Assembly: GCF_003610355.1 (NCBI RefSeq)
Contig: NZ_RAPY01000002.1
Location: 806,001 to 870,000 of the forward strand
Source of the DNA: Sphingobacterium detergens
GTDB taxonomy: Bacteria; Bacteroidota; Bacteroidia; Sphingobacteriales; Sphingobacteriaceae
Reading direction: 5' to 3'
Length of the DNA: 64,000 nt
Part shown: in pieces, positions 18,788-27,552 of the stretch
How positions within the stretch are numbered: position 1 is the first letter of the stretch
Layout: every line of letters begins with the position of its first letter
Notes under the pieces: generated by a model
Database searches by the model: none
What the model was told of the DNA's origin: nothing
The model's input: the letters and a program-made list of their open reading frames with translations, nothing else
Position numbers and translations under genes: made by a program

Positions 18788-20131
18788 TTAATAAAGTGTA
18801 AACTCTACACGACGGTTTTGTTGACGACCAGTAGCATTTTTATTGGATGCAATTGGTTGGTCAGGACCATATCCTGTCGCTTCGATACGTGATGCGTTAG
18901 CGCCTTGAGATACCAAGTAAGCTTTTACTGACTCAGCACGTTCTTTAGATAAACGCATATTCAATTCACGTGAACCTGTATTATCTGTATGACCAGCTAA
19001 TTTCAAGCTAAAGTTTTTCTCGATCAACAATGCCGCAACTTTGTTTAATGTTGCGTATGAAGTTGGGCGGATGGTTGCTTTACCTAGATCGAATTCTAAG
19101 TTTTTAATCGCATCAGCAACAACTTTTTTGTCGGCTTCTGTGACAACAACTTTCTCGACAACTCTAGTTTCATTTTTCACAACAATTGGACAACCTGATC
19201 CATCTACCTGTACACCGGAAGGTGTGCCTGGGCATTTGTCGTATTTGTTTGCTACACCGTCACCGTCATCATCTTTCAGATCATTGCTAATTCCATCCAG
19301 TTGACCTTGTAAAGCTTGATTTTTTGCATTAAGCGCATCATTTTGAGCTTTTAAATCATCATATTTTACGGTGTAATCATTTACAAGCGTAGCTACCGGA
19401 TTTGAGTTGCTCAATGCGGGTTTGCTACCACTACCCAAAGCGAATTCTAAACCTGCGTGAGCATAGGTGAATAAGTCATTCTTATATTGTTGTGGCGGAT
19501 TTGTATTGTAAAGATTGTCAAATCGTTGGTTCGCCCAGTTCAATTGGTAGCCCAATTCGAAGTTAATACCTTTGGCAACTGCAAATTTCAAACCGAAGTC
19601 TGCTGGGACAAAGATCTTGGAATATGAATCCCCATATTCACCCCGATTTCCGCCAGCAATTGCTGCTGTCTCAGCATTCATTACACCCACACCAATTGAA
19701 GCATAAGGTTTAATGAAACTGTTGAAAAACCGCCAGTTGGTATTGGCTGCAATAAACTCTCCAGACAAAGCTACCGACCAAGGTGTTTTTGTCTCAAAGC
19801 CTACTTGTTTATCGCTGGCCACAAACCCTGAGGTTTTTCCACCAAAATAAGTTGCCTTGATTCCGAATGAAGGTGAGATTTGTTTTTTGATATAGGCACT
19901 GTAACCTAAGTTCCAGTCCAATTTGTCATAACCTCCATTATTGAATTTAGCGATGTTCTGCAAGCTCGTTACACCGGCACCCACACCGATAGACCAAGTC
20001 CTGTATTGTGTTGCCGGACCAAATGGGGTAGTGCCTTCAATTGATGACTGCTTTGCGCTTTGGGCAAAGGATGCGGTGGAGATGATCCCTGCCGCTACTA
20101 GTAATCCTGATTTTTTAAGGCTAATTTTCAT
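18788..20131 (-). CDS. OmpA-family outer membrane protein (copy 2)
   Basis: A 447-residue paralogue of the neighbouring gene with the same architecture: signal peptide ending SFAQ, a beta-barrel (about 25-245), a coiled-coil linker, a TSP3 calcium repeat (DDDGDGVANKYDKCPG) and a C-terminal OmpA domain with HTDNTGSRELNMRLSKERA. The C-terminal ~200 residues differ from copy 1 at only about a dozen positions. The barrel loops differ more, for example around GGNRGEYGDSY and YNTNPPQQ. This pattern fits tandem duplication followed by loop divergence or C-terminal gene conversion. Confidence 0.92.
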   Translation of the reverse strand: MKISLKKSGLLVAAGIISTASFAQSAKQSSIEGTTPFGPATQYRTWSIGVGAGVTSLQNIAKFNNGGYDKLDWNLGYSAYIKKQISPSFGIKATYFGGKTSGFVASDKQVGFETKTPWSVALSGEFIAANTNWRFFNSFIKPYASIGVGVMNAETAAIAGGNRGEYGDSYSKIFVPADFGLKFAVAKGINFELGYQLNWANQRFDNLYNTNPPQQYKNDLFTYAHAGLEFALGSGSKPALSNSNPVATLVNDYTVKYDDLKAQNDALNAKNQALQGQLDGISNDLKDDDGDGVANKYDKCPGTPSGVQVDGSGCPIVVKNETRVVEKVVVTEADKKVVADAIKNLEFDLGKATIRPTSYATLNKVAALLIEKNFSLKLAGHTDNTGSRELNMRLSKERAESVKAYLVSQGANASRIEATGYGPDQPIASNKNATGRQQNRRVEFTLY

Positions 20132-20221
20132 AATGTGTTTTTGTAAAATTTTCTACTATAAAATTCTTGTTAAATTAACTCATTGACCACTCTTGCAATA
20201 AATTTGCCAAAAATTATTTGG

Positions 20222-21064
20222 TCAGCTTACTCGACCGAAAAAATTTGGTACCTCAATTTCAAAAGCCATGTGCTTAACAATATTCTCAGTAAAAATGTTT
20301 TGAAAAAAAGTTTTCCTACTTTTTGTAATCAAAATCACATCAATATCTTCATCTCGAATAATCGTATGTATCCCATTTGCAATGTTCTCTCTTGAACCGG
20401 CAAAATAGCTTGGTGCTTTAACGATATAAGAGATGTCTTCTATACCAGTCTCCGCTATAATCTGTTCAATCCACTTTTCAAGTTTTGATCCTAAAATGTT
20501 GATTTCTAGGTCGTTTTTGTTGATATGAATGAGTTGTAAATGAAAATCTTTTCCATATAATGGGATTGCCTGTTTGAGGACTTCCAGCTCACCAGGTTTA
20601 AAATTTGTCAGCAGTGCGATGTTGTCTTTTTTTAATTTTACGGCATTTTTGGGGATCGCTAATACGGGGATTTTTGACTCTTTAATGACGTCATAAGTAT
20701 TGCTTCCGATCAGTACAGATTCAAGTCCTGTGACTCCTTTTGTACCCATAATCACCGTCTGGTAGTTCTCTTTTATCTCCTGTTTTTCTAATGATTCAGC
20801 TAAAATTCCATTCGTAAATAGGGTCGAAATTTTTATCGAAGGATATTTTTGTAGAAGTTCAGCGACAAGTTTCTCCATCTTACCACGGGCGTCCTCTTCG
20901 GTAGGGTCTATTAAATGCTTCGCATTTGCGAATTTGTTTATATGTGAAGTGAAGGAGTGGAAGAGTGTAATTTCATCATGTGTTTCCTGCGCGATCTGAG
21001 CTGCATAGTTTGCTGCAACTTCCGCATTTTCGGAAAAATCTACGGGTATTAATAATCTAGACAT
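20222..21064 (-). CDS. Universal stress protein, tandem UspA domains
   Basis: A 280-residue protein with two Usp domains of about 140 residues each. The first has the complete ATP-binding signature G-x2-G-x9-G-S in GTKGVTGLESVLIGS, so it probably binds ATP. The second domain (about 147-280) lacks a recognisable copy. It is cytoplasmic, with no signal peptide. It starts 13 bases after the stop of the paralogous gene at 21078-21926 on the same strand, so the two form an operon. Such proteins respond to starvation, redox or oxygen stress. Confidence 0.88.
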   Translation of the reverse strand: MSRLLIPVDFSENAEVAANYAAQIAQETHDEITLFHSFTSHINKFANAKHLIDPTEEDARGKMEKLVAELLQKYPSIKISTLFTNGILAESLEKQEIKENYQTVIMGTKGVTGLESVLIGSNTYDVIKESKIPVLAIPKNAVKLKKDNIALLTNFKPGELEVLKQAIPLYGKDFHLQLIHINKNDLEINILGSKLEKWIEQIIAETGIEDISYIVKAPSYFAGSRENIANGIHTIIRDEDIDVILITKSRKTFFQNIFTENIVKHMAFEIEVPNFFGRVS

Positions 21065-21077
21065 AGCGATATACTTA

Positions 21078-21926
21078 TTATGCTTTGGTAAAAAATATGG
21101 GAACTAAAGGGTGGCTAAATAATGCTTTTGCCACTGATCTGGTGAAAGTACGTTCAAAAAAGGATTTTCTTGAACGTGTTACGAGTAATATCTTGATTTT
21201 TTCGGTATGGATCATTTCATTGATTACTTCGGGGACAGTATCCAGGTCCTCAATGTCGCCTTGTATAGAATCGACTTCGATGGCTATGTTGGTCACGCCA
21301 ATATATTTTTTGATTTTATATTTCCATACTTCCAATTTATCTTCTATCCGGTTTTCCGAAGAATGATCATAATGGACATGCATCAGCTTTAATTCAAAAT
21401 CTTTACCCATTATATTGACGAAATCCTGGACAGTCTGTACTTCTTCTTCTTTGAAGTTGGACAATAAACCAACCTTGTCAACCTGCTCAAACGATGCTTC
21501 TGTTGGAATGGCCAAAACAGGTATTTTTGCTTTTTTGCTAATGACGTAAGTCGTGCTACCAATAAGTTGGCTATCATCATTGGTAATACCTTTTGTGCCC
21601 ATGATGACAAAGTCAAAACGATCAGGTGTGGCCATTTCAGGGAGAGTTTCCGTGATCATGCCACGTTCGCACTGGGTAGTCACATCAAGAGTGGCATGTG
21701 TCGATTTTATCTGCTCTGAAAGATTTTTAATAAGGACATCAGCTTTAAATATGGGGCTTCGCTTTCCAATGGAATCAGTTTCTTCCTCAAATACAGCAGA
21801 AGCAGAGGTATAATTGTGATAAAGGTGGATGCTGTAGCCTTTTTGAATGGCTAGATCCACAGCATAATTTACCGCATTGTTAGAATGAGCCGAAAAATCT
21901 ACCGGTAGTAGAATGTTTTTTTTCAT
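21078..21926 (-). CDS. Universal stress protein, tandem UspA domains
   Basis: A 282-residue double-Usp protein and the first gene of a two-gene operon. It opens KKNILLPVDFSAHSNNAVNYAVDLA, typical of Usp. The N-terminal domain carries the ATP-binding pattern G-x2-G-x9-G-S in GTKGITNDDSQLIGS. The C-terminal domain is degenerate at that site. It is clearly paralogous to the downstream gene, notably in the endings around LLVTRSRKSFFERTF versus LITKSRKTFFQNIF. The pair may form hetero-oligomers, which is inferred only. Confidence 0.88.
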   Translation of the reverse strand: MKKNILLPVDFSAHSNNAVNYAVDLAIQKGYSIHLYHNYTSASAVFEEETDSIGKRSPIFKADVLIKNLSEQIKSTHATLDVTTQCERGMITETLPEMATPDRFDFVIMGTKGITNDDSQLIGSTTYVISKKAKIPVLAIPTEASFEQVDKVGLLSNFKEEEVQTVQDFVNIMGKDFELKLMHVHYDHSSENRIEDKLEVWKYKIKKYIGVTNIAIEVDSIQGDIEDLDTVPEVINEMIHTEKIKILLVTRSRKSFFERTFTRSVAKALFSHPLVPIFFTKA

Positions 21927-21968
21927 CTGTTTAAATTATTTATAAGTGTTGTTCTCATCGGTATAAAT

Positions 21969-21989
21969 GAGCTCGTTTCACTCGGTTTG
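21969..21989 (-). repeat. 21-bp dispersed repeat, left copy
   Basis: Its reverse complement reads CAAACCGAGTG-A-AACGAG-C-TC. It matches 25123-25143 at 19 of 21 positions in opposite orientation, so the two copies flank alaS as an inverted pair. Confidence 0.6.
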
Positions 21990-22351
21990 TTTGTTTAGTT
22001 GTGATGAAGCCATGGTGATGAAGCCATCAGATTTATTTTTCTTAATTTTTTAGAGCCCTCTTTCCCTATCAAATGTAATAAAAACAAACGCAATTGTGAA
22101 TGACTATCAGTCAAAATATTTTTATTGTTTAACGTATTAAATCTGATCCTGATGGTACAAAGGTGGCTAACATTTAATGCTTTTAAAATGTTGCATTTAA
22201 TGCATATTTGTGATTACGGTCATCCTGAAAATAGGACAATCCTGTCTGTCTGAATCTTATGTCCTGATTTTTTTGTTTGAAAAGTCAGTTGACGATGAAA
22301 ACTGGGCATTATTAAAATCATTGTGTCATGGTTATTATCTCGTATTCTACA

Positions 22352-22382
22352 TTGCATAACAGACCAATTTTGAGTAAGTTTG
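22352..22382 (+). promoter_or_regulatory. alaS promoter
   Basis: TTG (22352-22354), a 20-base spacer, then TAAGTTTG (22375-22382) matches the Bacteroidota sigma consensus TTG-N19/20-TAnnTTTG. The expected leader to the ATG at 22404 is about 15 bases. Confidence 0.7.
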
Positions 22383-22403
22383 CACATATTTTTAGATAAT
22401 TAA

Positions 22404-25019
22404 ATGACAAGTAGAGAAATTCGTCAAGCCTTTTTAGACTTTTTTAAAAGCAAGGGGCATCAGATAGTACCTTCAGCACCAGTAGTTGTAAAAAATGATC
22501 CTACATTGATGTTTACCAATGCGGGGATGAACCAGTTCAAGGATTTATTCTTGGGGGAAGCACCGATTAAATTTCCACGTGTTGCAGATACGCAGCGTTG
22601 TCTGCGTGTTTCAGGTAAGCATAACGATTTAGAGGAAGTTGGTATCGATACTTACCACCACACCTTATTTGAGATGTTGGGAAACTGGAGCTTTGGGGAT
22701 TACTTTAAGAAGGAAGCTATTGCTTGGGCTTGGGAGCTGTTGACCGAAGTATATAAACTTGACAAAGATCGTTTATACGTGACTATTTTTGAGGGCGACG
22801 CGAGTGAAGGTTTGGACCGGGATATGGAAGCGTTTGATTTCTGGAAACAGTGGATAGCTGAAGATCGTATCTTGCTTGGTAATAAAAAGGATAATTTCTG
22901 GGAAATGGGAGAGACTGGTCCTTGTGGCCCTTGTTCTGAAATCCATTTTGATATGCGTAGTGCAGACGAACGTGCGCAGGTTGCAGGACAAAGCTTAGTT
23001 AATGCAGACCATCCGCAGGTGATTGAAATCTGGAACTTGGTCTTCATGCAATTTAATCGCTTGAAGGACGGGTCACTACAATCTTTACCAGCTAAACATG
23101 TAGACACAGGTATGGGCTTTGAGCGTCTTGTCAGATGTATTCAAGGTAAAACCTCAAATTATGATACGGATGTCTTTACGCCGACTATTGGTTTTATTGC
23201 GGATAAGTCTGGTATAAAATATGGTTTAGATGAGAAGACTGACATTGCGATGCGTGTGGTATCTGATCATATCCGTGCGGTAAGTTTTGCGATAGCAGAT
23301 GGACAATTACCCTCTAATAACAAAGCTGGATACGTAATCCGCCGCATTTTACGTCGCGCGGTACGTTATGCTTATACATTTTTGGGGTTCAAAACGCCAT
23401 TTATTCATGAGCTTGTTCCAGTTTTAGCGGCACAATTCAGTGGCGTATTTGATGAATTGATCCAACAACAGGATTTTGTTCAGAAAGTAATTTTAGAGGA
23501 AGAAGTATCGTTTTTAAGAACCTTGTCCACTGGGGTACAGCGTTTTGAAAATTACGTGGAAGATAATAGCGTTATTAATGGTGATTTTGCATTTGAACTA
23601 TACGATACATACGGCTTTCCTATTGATTTAACAGAATTGTTAGCACGAGAGAAAGGATTGTCTGTTGACATGGAGGGCTTCAAACAGGCGCTTCAGGTTC
23701 AAAAAGATCGTTCCCGTGCGGCAACAGCAATTGACACTGGTGACTGGATTCTTGTCAATGAGGATGAGGGGTTTGAATTTGTTGGTTATGATACCTTGAC
23801 CGCAAAAACAGAAATCGTAAAATACCGTAAAGTTGTTGCAAAAAATAAAGAGCAGTATCAATTGGTTCTTTCCGTCAGTCCGTTTTATGCTGAAGGTGGA
23901 GGCCAGGTCGGTGATTCCGGTGAACTTGTCTCAGAAGAAACAGGTGAAAAGATCTACATCACAGATACGAAAAAGGAAAATGGAATTTTTGTCCATTTTA
24001 CCAATAAATTGCCTATGGATCTGAGCAGTACCTTTATTGCGCAGGTTGACGCTACCAAACGACTGGATACGGAAAACAATCACTCTGCAACTCACTTATT
24101 GCATGCTGCACTAAAACAGGTATTAGGTACGCACGTGAATCAAAAAGGTTCATTGGTCAATGCTGATATCTTACGTTTTGATATTTCTCATTTTGCAAAG
24201 ATGAGTGAGGATGAGATCAAACAGGTAGAGGATATCGTGAATGCTAAAATTCGGGAGAATATCCCGTTGAAAGAAGAACGGAATGTACCTTATCAGCAGG
24301 CTTTGGATTCAGGTGTGACAGCTTTGTTTGGTGAGAAATATGGTGATTTTGTTCGTGTGATTACTTTTGAAGATAAATTTTCCAAAGAACTATGTGGTGG
24401 TACACATGTGAAAGCGACGGGGCAGGTCGGATTCTTTAAGATTGTTTCTGAGTCAGCCGTTGCGGCCGGGGTGCGTCGTATTGAGGCGATTACAGGAACT
24501 CGCTCAGCGGCGGTAATTCGTGAACATTTTGAATTGGTACAGCATCTAAAAGAACTGATGAATAGTCCGAAGGACTTTGTGTCTGCTTTGGGTAAGATCA
24601 TTGACGAAAATGGAGCGCTGAAAAAAGAAATTGAAAAAAGCATTACAGAAAAATCTTTAGCATTGAAATCGGATCTAGAAGCGAAGATCGAACAGGTTGG
24701 CGATATCAACTTCTTGTCGACGTTGGTGGATCTGCCGAATGCTGAAGCGGTTAAAACCCTAGCTTATGCGCTGAAGGGAGCTGTCAATAATTTATTTTTG
24801 GTTATTGGAGCGGAATTCGATGGAAAGCCAAGTTTGACAGTCGTAATTTCGGATGATTTAGCAAAAGAAAAAGGTTTAAATGCTAGTAACATTGTTCGTG
24901 AATTGGCAAAAGATATCCAAGGTGGTGGAGGGGGGCAACCTTTCTTTGCGACAGCGGGAGGTAAAAACTCAGCGGGATTAAAAACAGCCATTGAACGGGC
25001 GAAGGAATTTTTAAGTTAA
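22404..25019 (+). CDS. alaS: Alanyl-tRNA synthetase
   Basis: Charges tRNA-Ala and edits mischarged Ser and Gly. The 871-residue protein is full length. It opens with the class II catalytic domain (REIRQAFLDFFKSKGH, then LMFTNAGMNQFKD and HHTLFEMLGNWSFGDYF). The tRNA-recognition domain, the editing domain with the HSATHLLHAAL zinc motif and the matching CGGTH Cys/His pair follow. The C-Ala/DHHA1 domain at the end has the glycine-rich signature GGGGGQPFFATAGG. It is transcribed alone from a clear promoter. Confidence 0.98.
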   Translation: MTSREIRQAFLDFFKSKGHQIVPSAPVVVKNDPTLMFTNAGMNQFKDLFLGEAPIKFPRVADTQRCLRVSGKHNDLEEVGIDTYHHTLFEMLGNWSFGDYFKKEAIAWAWELLTEVYKLDKDRLYVTIFEGDASEGLDRDMEAFDFWKQWIAEDRILLGNKKDNFWEMGETGPCGPCSEIHFDMRSADERAQVAGQSLVNADHPQVIEIWNLVFMQFNRLKDGSLQSLPAKHVDTGMGFERLVRCIQGKTSNYDTDVFTPTIGFIADKSGIKYGLDEKTDIAMRVVSDHIRAVSFAIADGQLPSNNKAGYVIRRILRRAVRYAYTFLGFKTPFIHELVPVLAAQFSGVFDELIQQQDFVQKVILEEEVSFLRTLSTGVQRFENYVEDNSVINGDFAFELYDTYGFPIDLTELLAREKGLSVDMEGFKQALQVQKDRSRAATAIDTGDWILVNEDEGFEFVGYDTLTAKTEIVKYRKVVAKNKEQYQLVLSVSPFYAEGGGQVGDSGELVSEETGEKIYITDTKKENGIFVHFTNKLPMDLSSTFIAQVDATKRLDTENNHSATHLLHAALKQVLGTHVNQKGSLVNADILRFDISHFAKMSEDEIKQVEDIVNAKIRENIPLKEERNVPYQQALDSGVTALFGEKYGDFVRVITFEDKFSKELCGGTHVKATGQVGFFKIVSESAVAAGVRRIEAITGTRSAAVIREHFELVQHLKELMNSPKDFVSALGKIIDENGALKKEIEKSITEKSLALKSDLEAKIEQVGDINFLSTLVDLPNAEAVKTLAYALKGAVNNLFLVIGAEFDGKPSLTVVISDDLAKEKGLNASNIVRELAKDIQGGGGGQPFFATAGGKNSAGLKTAIERAKEFLS

Positions 25020-25035
25020 ATTTGAGTATTTAGAC

Positions 25036-25086
25036 CGGAGACTTAGGATGCTTGTTGAATAGACTTCAAACGTAGTGGACGTCTCC
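25036..25086. other. Inverted repeat downstream of alaS
   Basis: GGAGAC near 25037 and GTCTCC near 25080 are complementary across a loop of about 37 bases. There is no U-run, so it is not a classical terminator. Its role is unknown. Confidence 0.3.
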
Positions 25087-25122
25087 TCTAAAATTCTACT
25101 ATATGAAACTATCCTATTTATT

Positions 25123-25143
25123 CAAACCGAGTGTAACGAGTTC
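25123..25143 (+). repeat. 21-bp dispersed repeat, right copy
   Basis: CAAACCGAGTGTAACGAGTTC matches the reverse complement of 21969-21989 with two mismatches. A partial copy (AAACCGAGTGCAAGA) occurs near 25222. All copies are intergenic. Confidence 0.6.
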
Positions 25144-25283
25144 ACTAATTCCGCTGAAGAGCAAATTGTGAATGAATAATCACAGGAGGGAATAAAAGGA
25201 TAGTTTCTTCACTTTAAAAGGAAACCGAGTGCAAGATGTTTATATTATAGATGAACCTATGGCGCTCACAAAACGATATACAG

Positions 25284-26381
25284 ATGAAAAAGGCAATTTT
25301 TTTAGTAGTTGGTGTGGTTGGATTAATGTTTGGTTGCCAGAATAAAGAGCAGTTTACCATCGAAGGAAATATAGAAAATCCTGGTAATATAAAAGTCGTC
25401 TCCTTGTATGAGGGGGATACCAAGCTAGATTCTATGTTTTTTGGTGATAATAACAAATTTCAGTTTGTTCGTCAAGCTAGTCAATCGAGATTGTTGTCGC
25501 TACGTGTCGGTAAAAATCGCTATGACCTGATTGCTTCTCCGGGTGAGACAATTTCATTTAAAGCAGATTTGCATAAGGATGTTAATGATTATCTCGTTGA
25601 AGGGTCTGAATTGTCGAAAACGATCCAGCCATTTGCTAAAGAACGAAATCATCGCGATTATGTACAAGATTCTCTGCAGGGTGTCTTTTCCAAATTAACA
25701 GCAAATTCAACTGCTGATGAAATAGAAAAACTTCGTGCAGAATATAAGGCCAAATTTGCGAATGAACTTCGCGACTATACCAACAAGGCTGTCGATTTTT
25801 CTGCTAAGCATAATGATCTGGCTGGATTTTATGCCATCTCAACCTTGGATCCTGAAGTAGCAGAGGCAGAAATTATTGCTTATGCAGATAAAATTAAAAA
25901 CGAATTCACGGAAAATAGATATGTGACTCAATTTAAGGAGGAAACCCAAAAGCTGAAGAAAATGGCTATTGGTCAACCTGCACCAGAGTTGACGTCATTT
26001 ACGCCTTCTAATAAAGAAGTGAAGTTGTCAAGTTTTAAAGGAAAATATACTTTGGTTGACTTTTGGGCTTCCTGGTGTATGCCTTGTCGTCAGGAAAATC
26101 CGAATCTTGTCAAGTTATATAATGCTTATCATACCAAAGGTTTTGATATCCTGTCTGTTTCATTTGACGATAACCCAGGCTCATGGATGCGGGCTATTGC
26201 GGATGACAAGTTGGCTTGGACACATGTATCTGATTTAAAGGCTTGGAGTTCACCGATAGTCATAGATTACCGTGTCAAGGCATTGCCCACTTCCTATATT
26301 CTCGATCCAAATGGTATTATCATTGCAAAGAATCTGCGTGGCGAAGAGCTAGCTGATTTTTTGAAGAAAACAATTAAGTAA
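25284..26381 (+). CDS. TlpA-like thiol-disulfide oxidoreductase lipoprotein with DUF4369-type domain
   Basis: A periplasm-facing thioredoxin-fold lipoprotein of 365 residues. The signal peptide has lipobox MFGC (Cys18). A beta-rich N-terminal domain (about 24-115, FTIEGNIENPGNIKVVSLYEG) resembles DUF4369. A helical linker and a C-terminal AhpC/TSA-like thioredoxin domain (about 230-365) follow, with active site WASWCMPCRQENPNL (CxxC). It also has the cis-Pro segment ALPTSYILDPNG. Likely roles are disulfide reduction or cytochrome c maturation in the envelope. The ATG at 25284 is chosen because an in-frame start 11 codons upstream would place polar residues ahead of the signal peptide. Confidence 0.88.
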   Translation: MKKAIFLVVGVVGLMFGCQNKEQFTIEGNIENPGNIKVVSLYEGDTKLDSMFFGDNNKFQFVRQASQSRLLSLRVGKNRYDLIASPGETISFKADLHKDVNDYLVEGSELSKTIQPFAKERNHRDYVQDSLQGVFSKLTANSTADEIEKLRAEYKAKFANELRDYTNKAVDFSAKHNDLAGFYAISTLDPEVAEAEIIAYADKIKNEFTENRYVTQFKEETQKLKKMAIGQPAPELTSFTPSNKEVKLSSFKGKYTLVDFWASWCMPCRQENPNLVKLYNAYHTKGFDILSVSFDDNPGSWMRAIADDKLAWTHVSDLKAWSSPIVIDYRVKALPTSYILDPNGIIIAKNLRGEELADFLKKTIK

Positions 26382-26483
26382 TCAATGTGTTATTGTTAAT
26401 TGAAATATTACTTAATAATTTGGTAACATTAGATTAACTGATTGTTATCATTTTGTTCATATTTTAGCAGAAAAATAAGACAA

Positions 26484-27179
26484 ATGAGTTCTTCGAAACA
26501 AAAGATTTTAATTGTTGATGACGAAAAAGATATCTTGGATTTAATTGCATTCAACTTAAATCGTGAAGGTTATCAGGTCTCTACAGCGCAAAATGGGGAA
26601 GAGGCAATACAAGTTGCCAAGCAAGTAAACCCCGATCTGATCATCTTAGATGTGATGATGCCTAGGATGGACGGTATTGAAGCTTGTCGCATTATGCGTG
26701 CTATGCCTGAATTCAAAAGTACCTTTATGGTGTTTTTGACAGCCAGAAGCGAAGAATATTCAGAAATTGCCGGATTTCATGTTGGAGCGGATGACTATAT
26801 CGCTAAGCCAATTAAGCCCCGAGCGCTGATGAGTCGTATTAATGCGATCTTAAGAAGAAACGCATCGGAGGAGTCTGATTCAAACGCACAGGATAAAATC
26901 GAGATAGCTGATCTGGTTATTGATAGAGATTCTTTCTTAGTTTACAAAGGAGAGCAAAAGATTGTGCTTGCCAAGAAAGAGTTTGAATTGCTTTACTTGT
27001 TAGCTTCCAAACCAAATAAAGTTTTCACAAGAGAGCAGATTTTAAAAAGTATTTGGGAAGACTCGGTGGTTGTCACCAATCGGACAATCGATGTGCATAT
27101 CCGTAAGCTCCGTGAAAAAATAGGCGACGATTACGTCACTACAGTAAAAGGAGTAGGTTACAAATTTGATAAAGAATAA
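26484..27179 (+). CDS. OmpR/PhoB-family response regulator
   Basis: A two-component DNA-binding regulator of 231 residues. The receiver domain (1-120) has the acidic pair Asp12/Asp13, the phospho-acceptor Asp56 in LIILDVMMPRMDG and the conserved Lys in AKPIKPRAL. The winged-helix effector (about 135-231) contains LAKKEFELLYLLASKPNKVFTREQIL and VDVHIRKLREKIG-type sequence (here IDVHIRKLREKIG). I chose the ATG at 26484 because SSSKQKILIVDDE is the normal opening; an upstream in-frame start adds 14 unrelated residues. No histidine kinase lies within the window. A strong terminator follows at once, so it is an orphan regulator. Confidence 0.92.
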   Translation: MSSSKQKILIVDDEKDILDLIAFNLNREGYQVSTAQNGEEAIQVAKQVNPDLIILDVMMPRMDGIEACRIMRAMPEFKSTFMVFLTARSEEYSEIAGFHVGADDYIAKPIKPRALMSRINAILRRNASEESDSNAQDKIEIADLVIDRDSFLVYKGEQKIVLAKKEFELLYLLASKPNKVFTREQILKSIWEDSVVVTNRTIDVHIRKLREKIGDDYVTTVKGVGYKFDKE

Positions 27180-27205
27180 AAAAAAAGAGGCTTAGGCCTG
27201 TCTTG

Positions 27206-27233
27206 GTCGGAAGAAAAATCTTCCGACTTTTTT
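27206..27233 (+). terminator. Terminator of the response regulator gene
   Basis: GTCGGAAGA pairs with TCTTCCGAC (9 bp, AAAA loop) followed by a T-run. Confidence 0.92.
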
Positions 27234-27369
27234 ATTTATATAAAACCTATTTTTTATTGATTCGTTTTTTTATAAGGTCTCAATGAGTTCTCTATGTAGG
27301 GTTTATCGGCCATAACGAATCTTCATTCGATTTTTAGAGCTGTTGGTCTCTTGTGAATGCATAATGTTT

Positions 27370-27552
27370 TTATCTCCAGCCTGGATTTTTGCCTCGTTGA
27401 ACAAAAGTTGTTGCACGATCATTCGAACGTGCATAAGGATAAGCTTGATCTATTTTTTGTCTTCTATATTGGGGAACTCTTTGACCGGATAACTTGATAT
27501 CACGGTAACAAATCTTTACTTTTGAAAGATAGCAACGTAAAAAGATCAACAT
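27370..27552 (-). CDS. Doubtful small basic open frame antisense to the pyrC leader
   Basis: A 60-codon frame whose last ~35 residues (RVPQYRRQKIDQAYPYARS, then NDRATTFVQRGKNPGWR) look like real protein: basic, Arg-rich, ending GKNPGWR. The first 25 residues overlap the pyrC promoter and look non-coding. It may be a short unannotated protein with a later start, or the remnant of a degraded gene. I do not recognise a family. Confidence 0.2.
   Translation of the reverse strand: MLIFLRCYLSKVKICYRDIKLSGQRVPQYRRQKIDQAYPYARSNDRATTFVQRGKNPGWR
27494..27524 (+). promoter_or_regulatory. pyrC promoter
   Basis: TTG (27494-27496), then 20 bases, then TACTTTTG (27517-27524), a good TAnnTTTG match. The leader to the ATG at 27551 would be about 20 bases. 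Confidence 0.65.

Larger units (their letters stand above)
21927..22403. other. Intergenic region between divergent usp and alaS transcripts
   Basis: No gene is seen. It holds a 21-bp dispersed repeat (21969-21989), a short imperfect direct repeat of TGATGAAGCCAT (22002-22013 and 22015-22026), AT-rich sequence that may contain the usp promoter, and the alaS promoter at its right end. Confidence 0.6.
27180..27550. other. Intergenic region between the response regulator and pyrC
   Basis: It holds the response-regulator terminator, AT-rich spacer and the pyrC promoter. On the minus strand a 60-codon open frame (27370-27552) has a protein-like basic ending, described separately. A 5-bp hairpin GCACG/CGTGC lies near 27414-27433. 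Confidence 0.5.
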
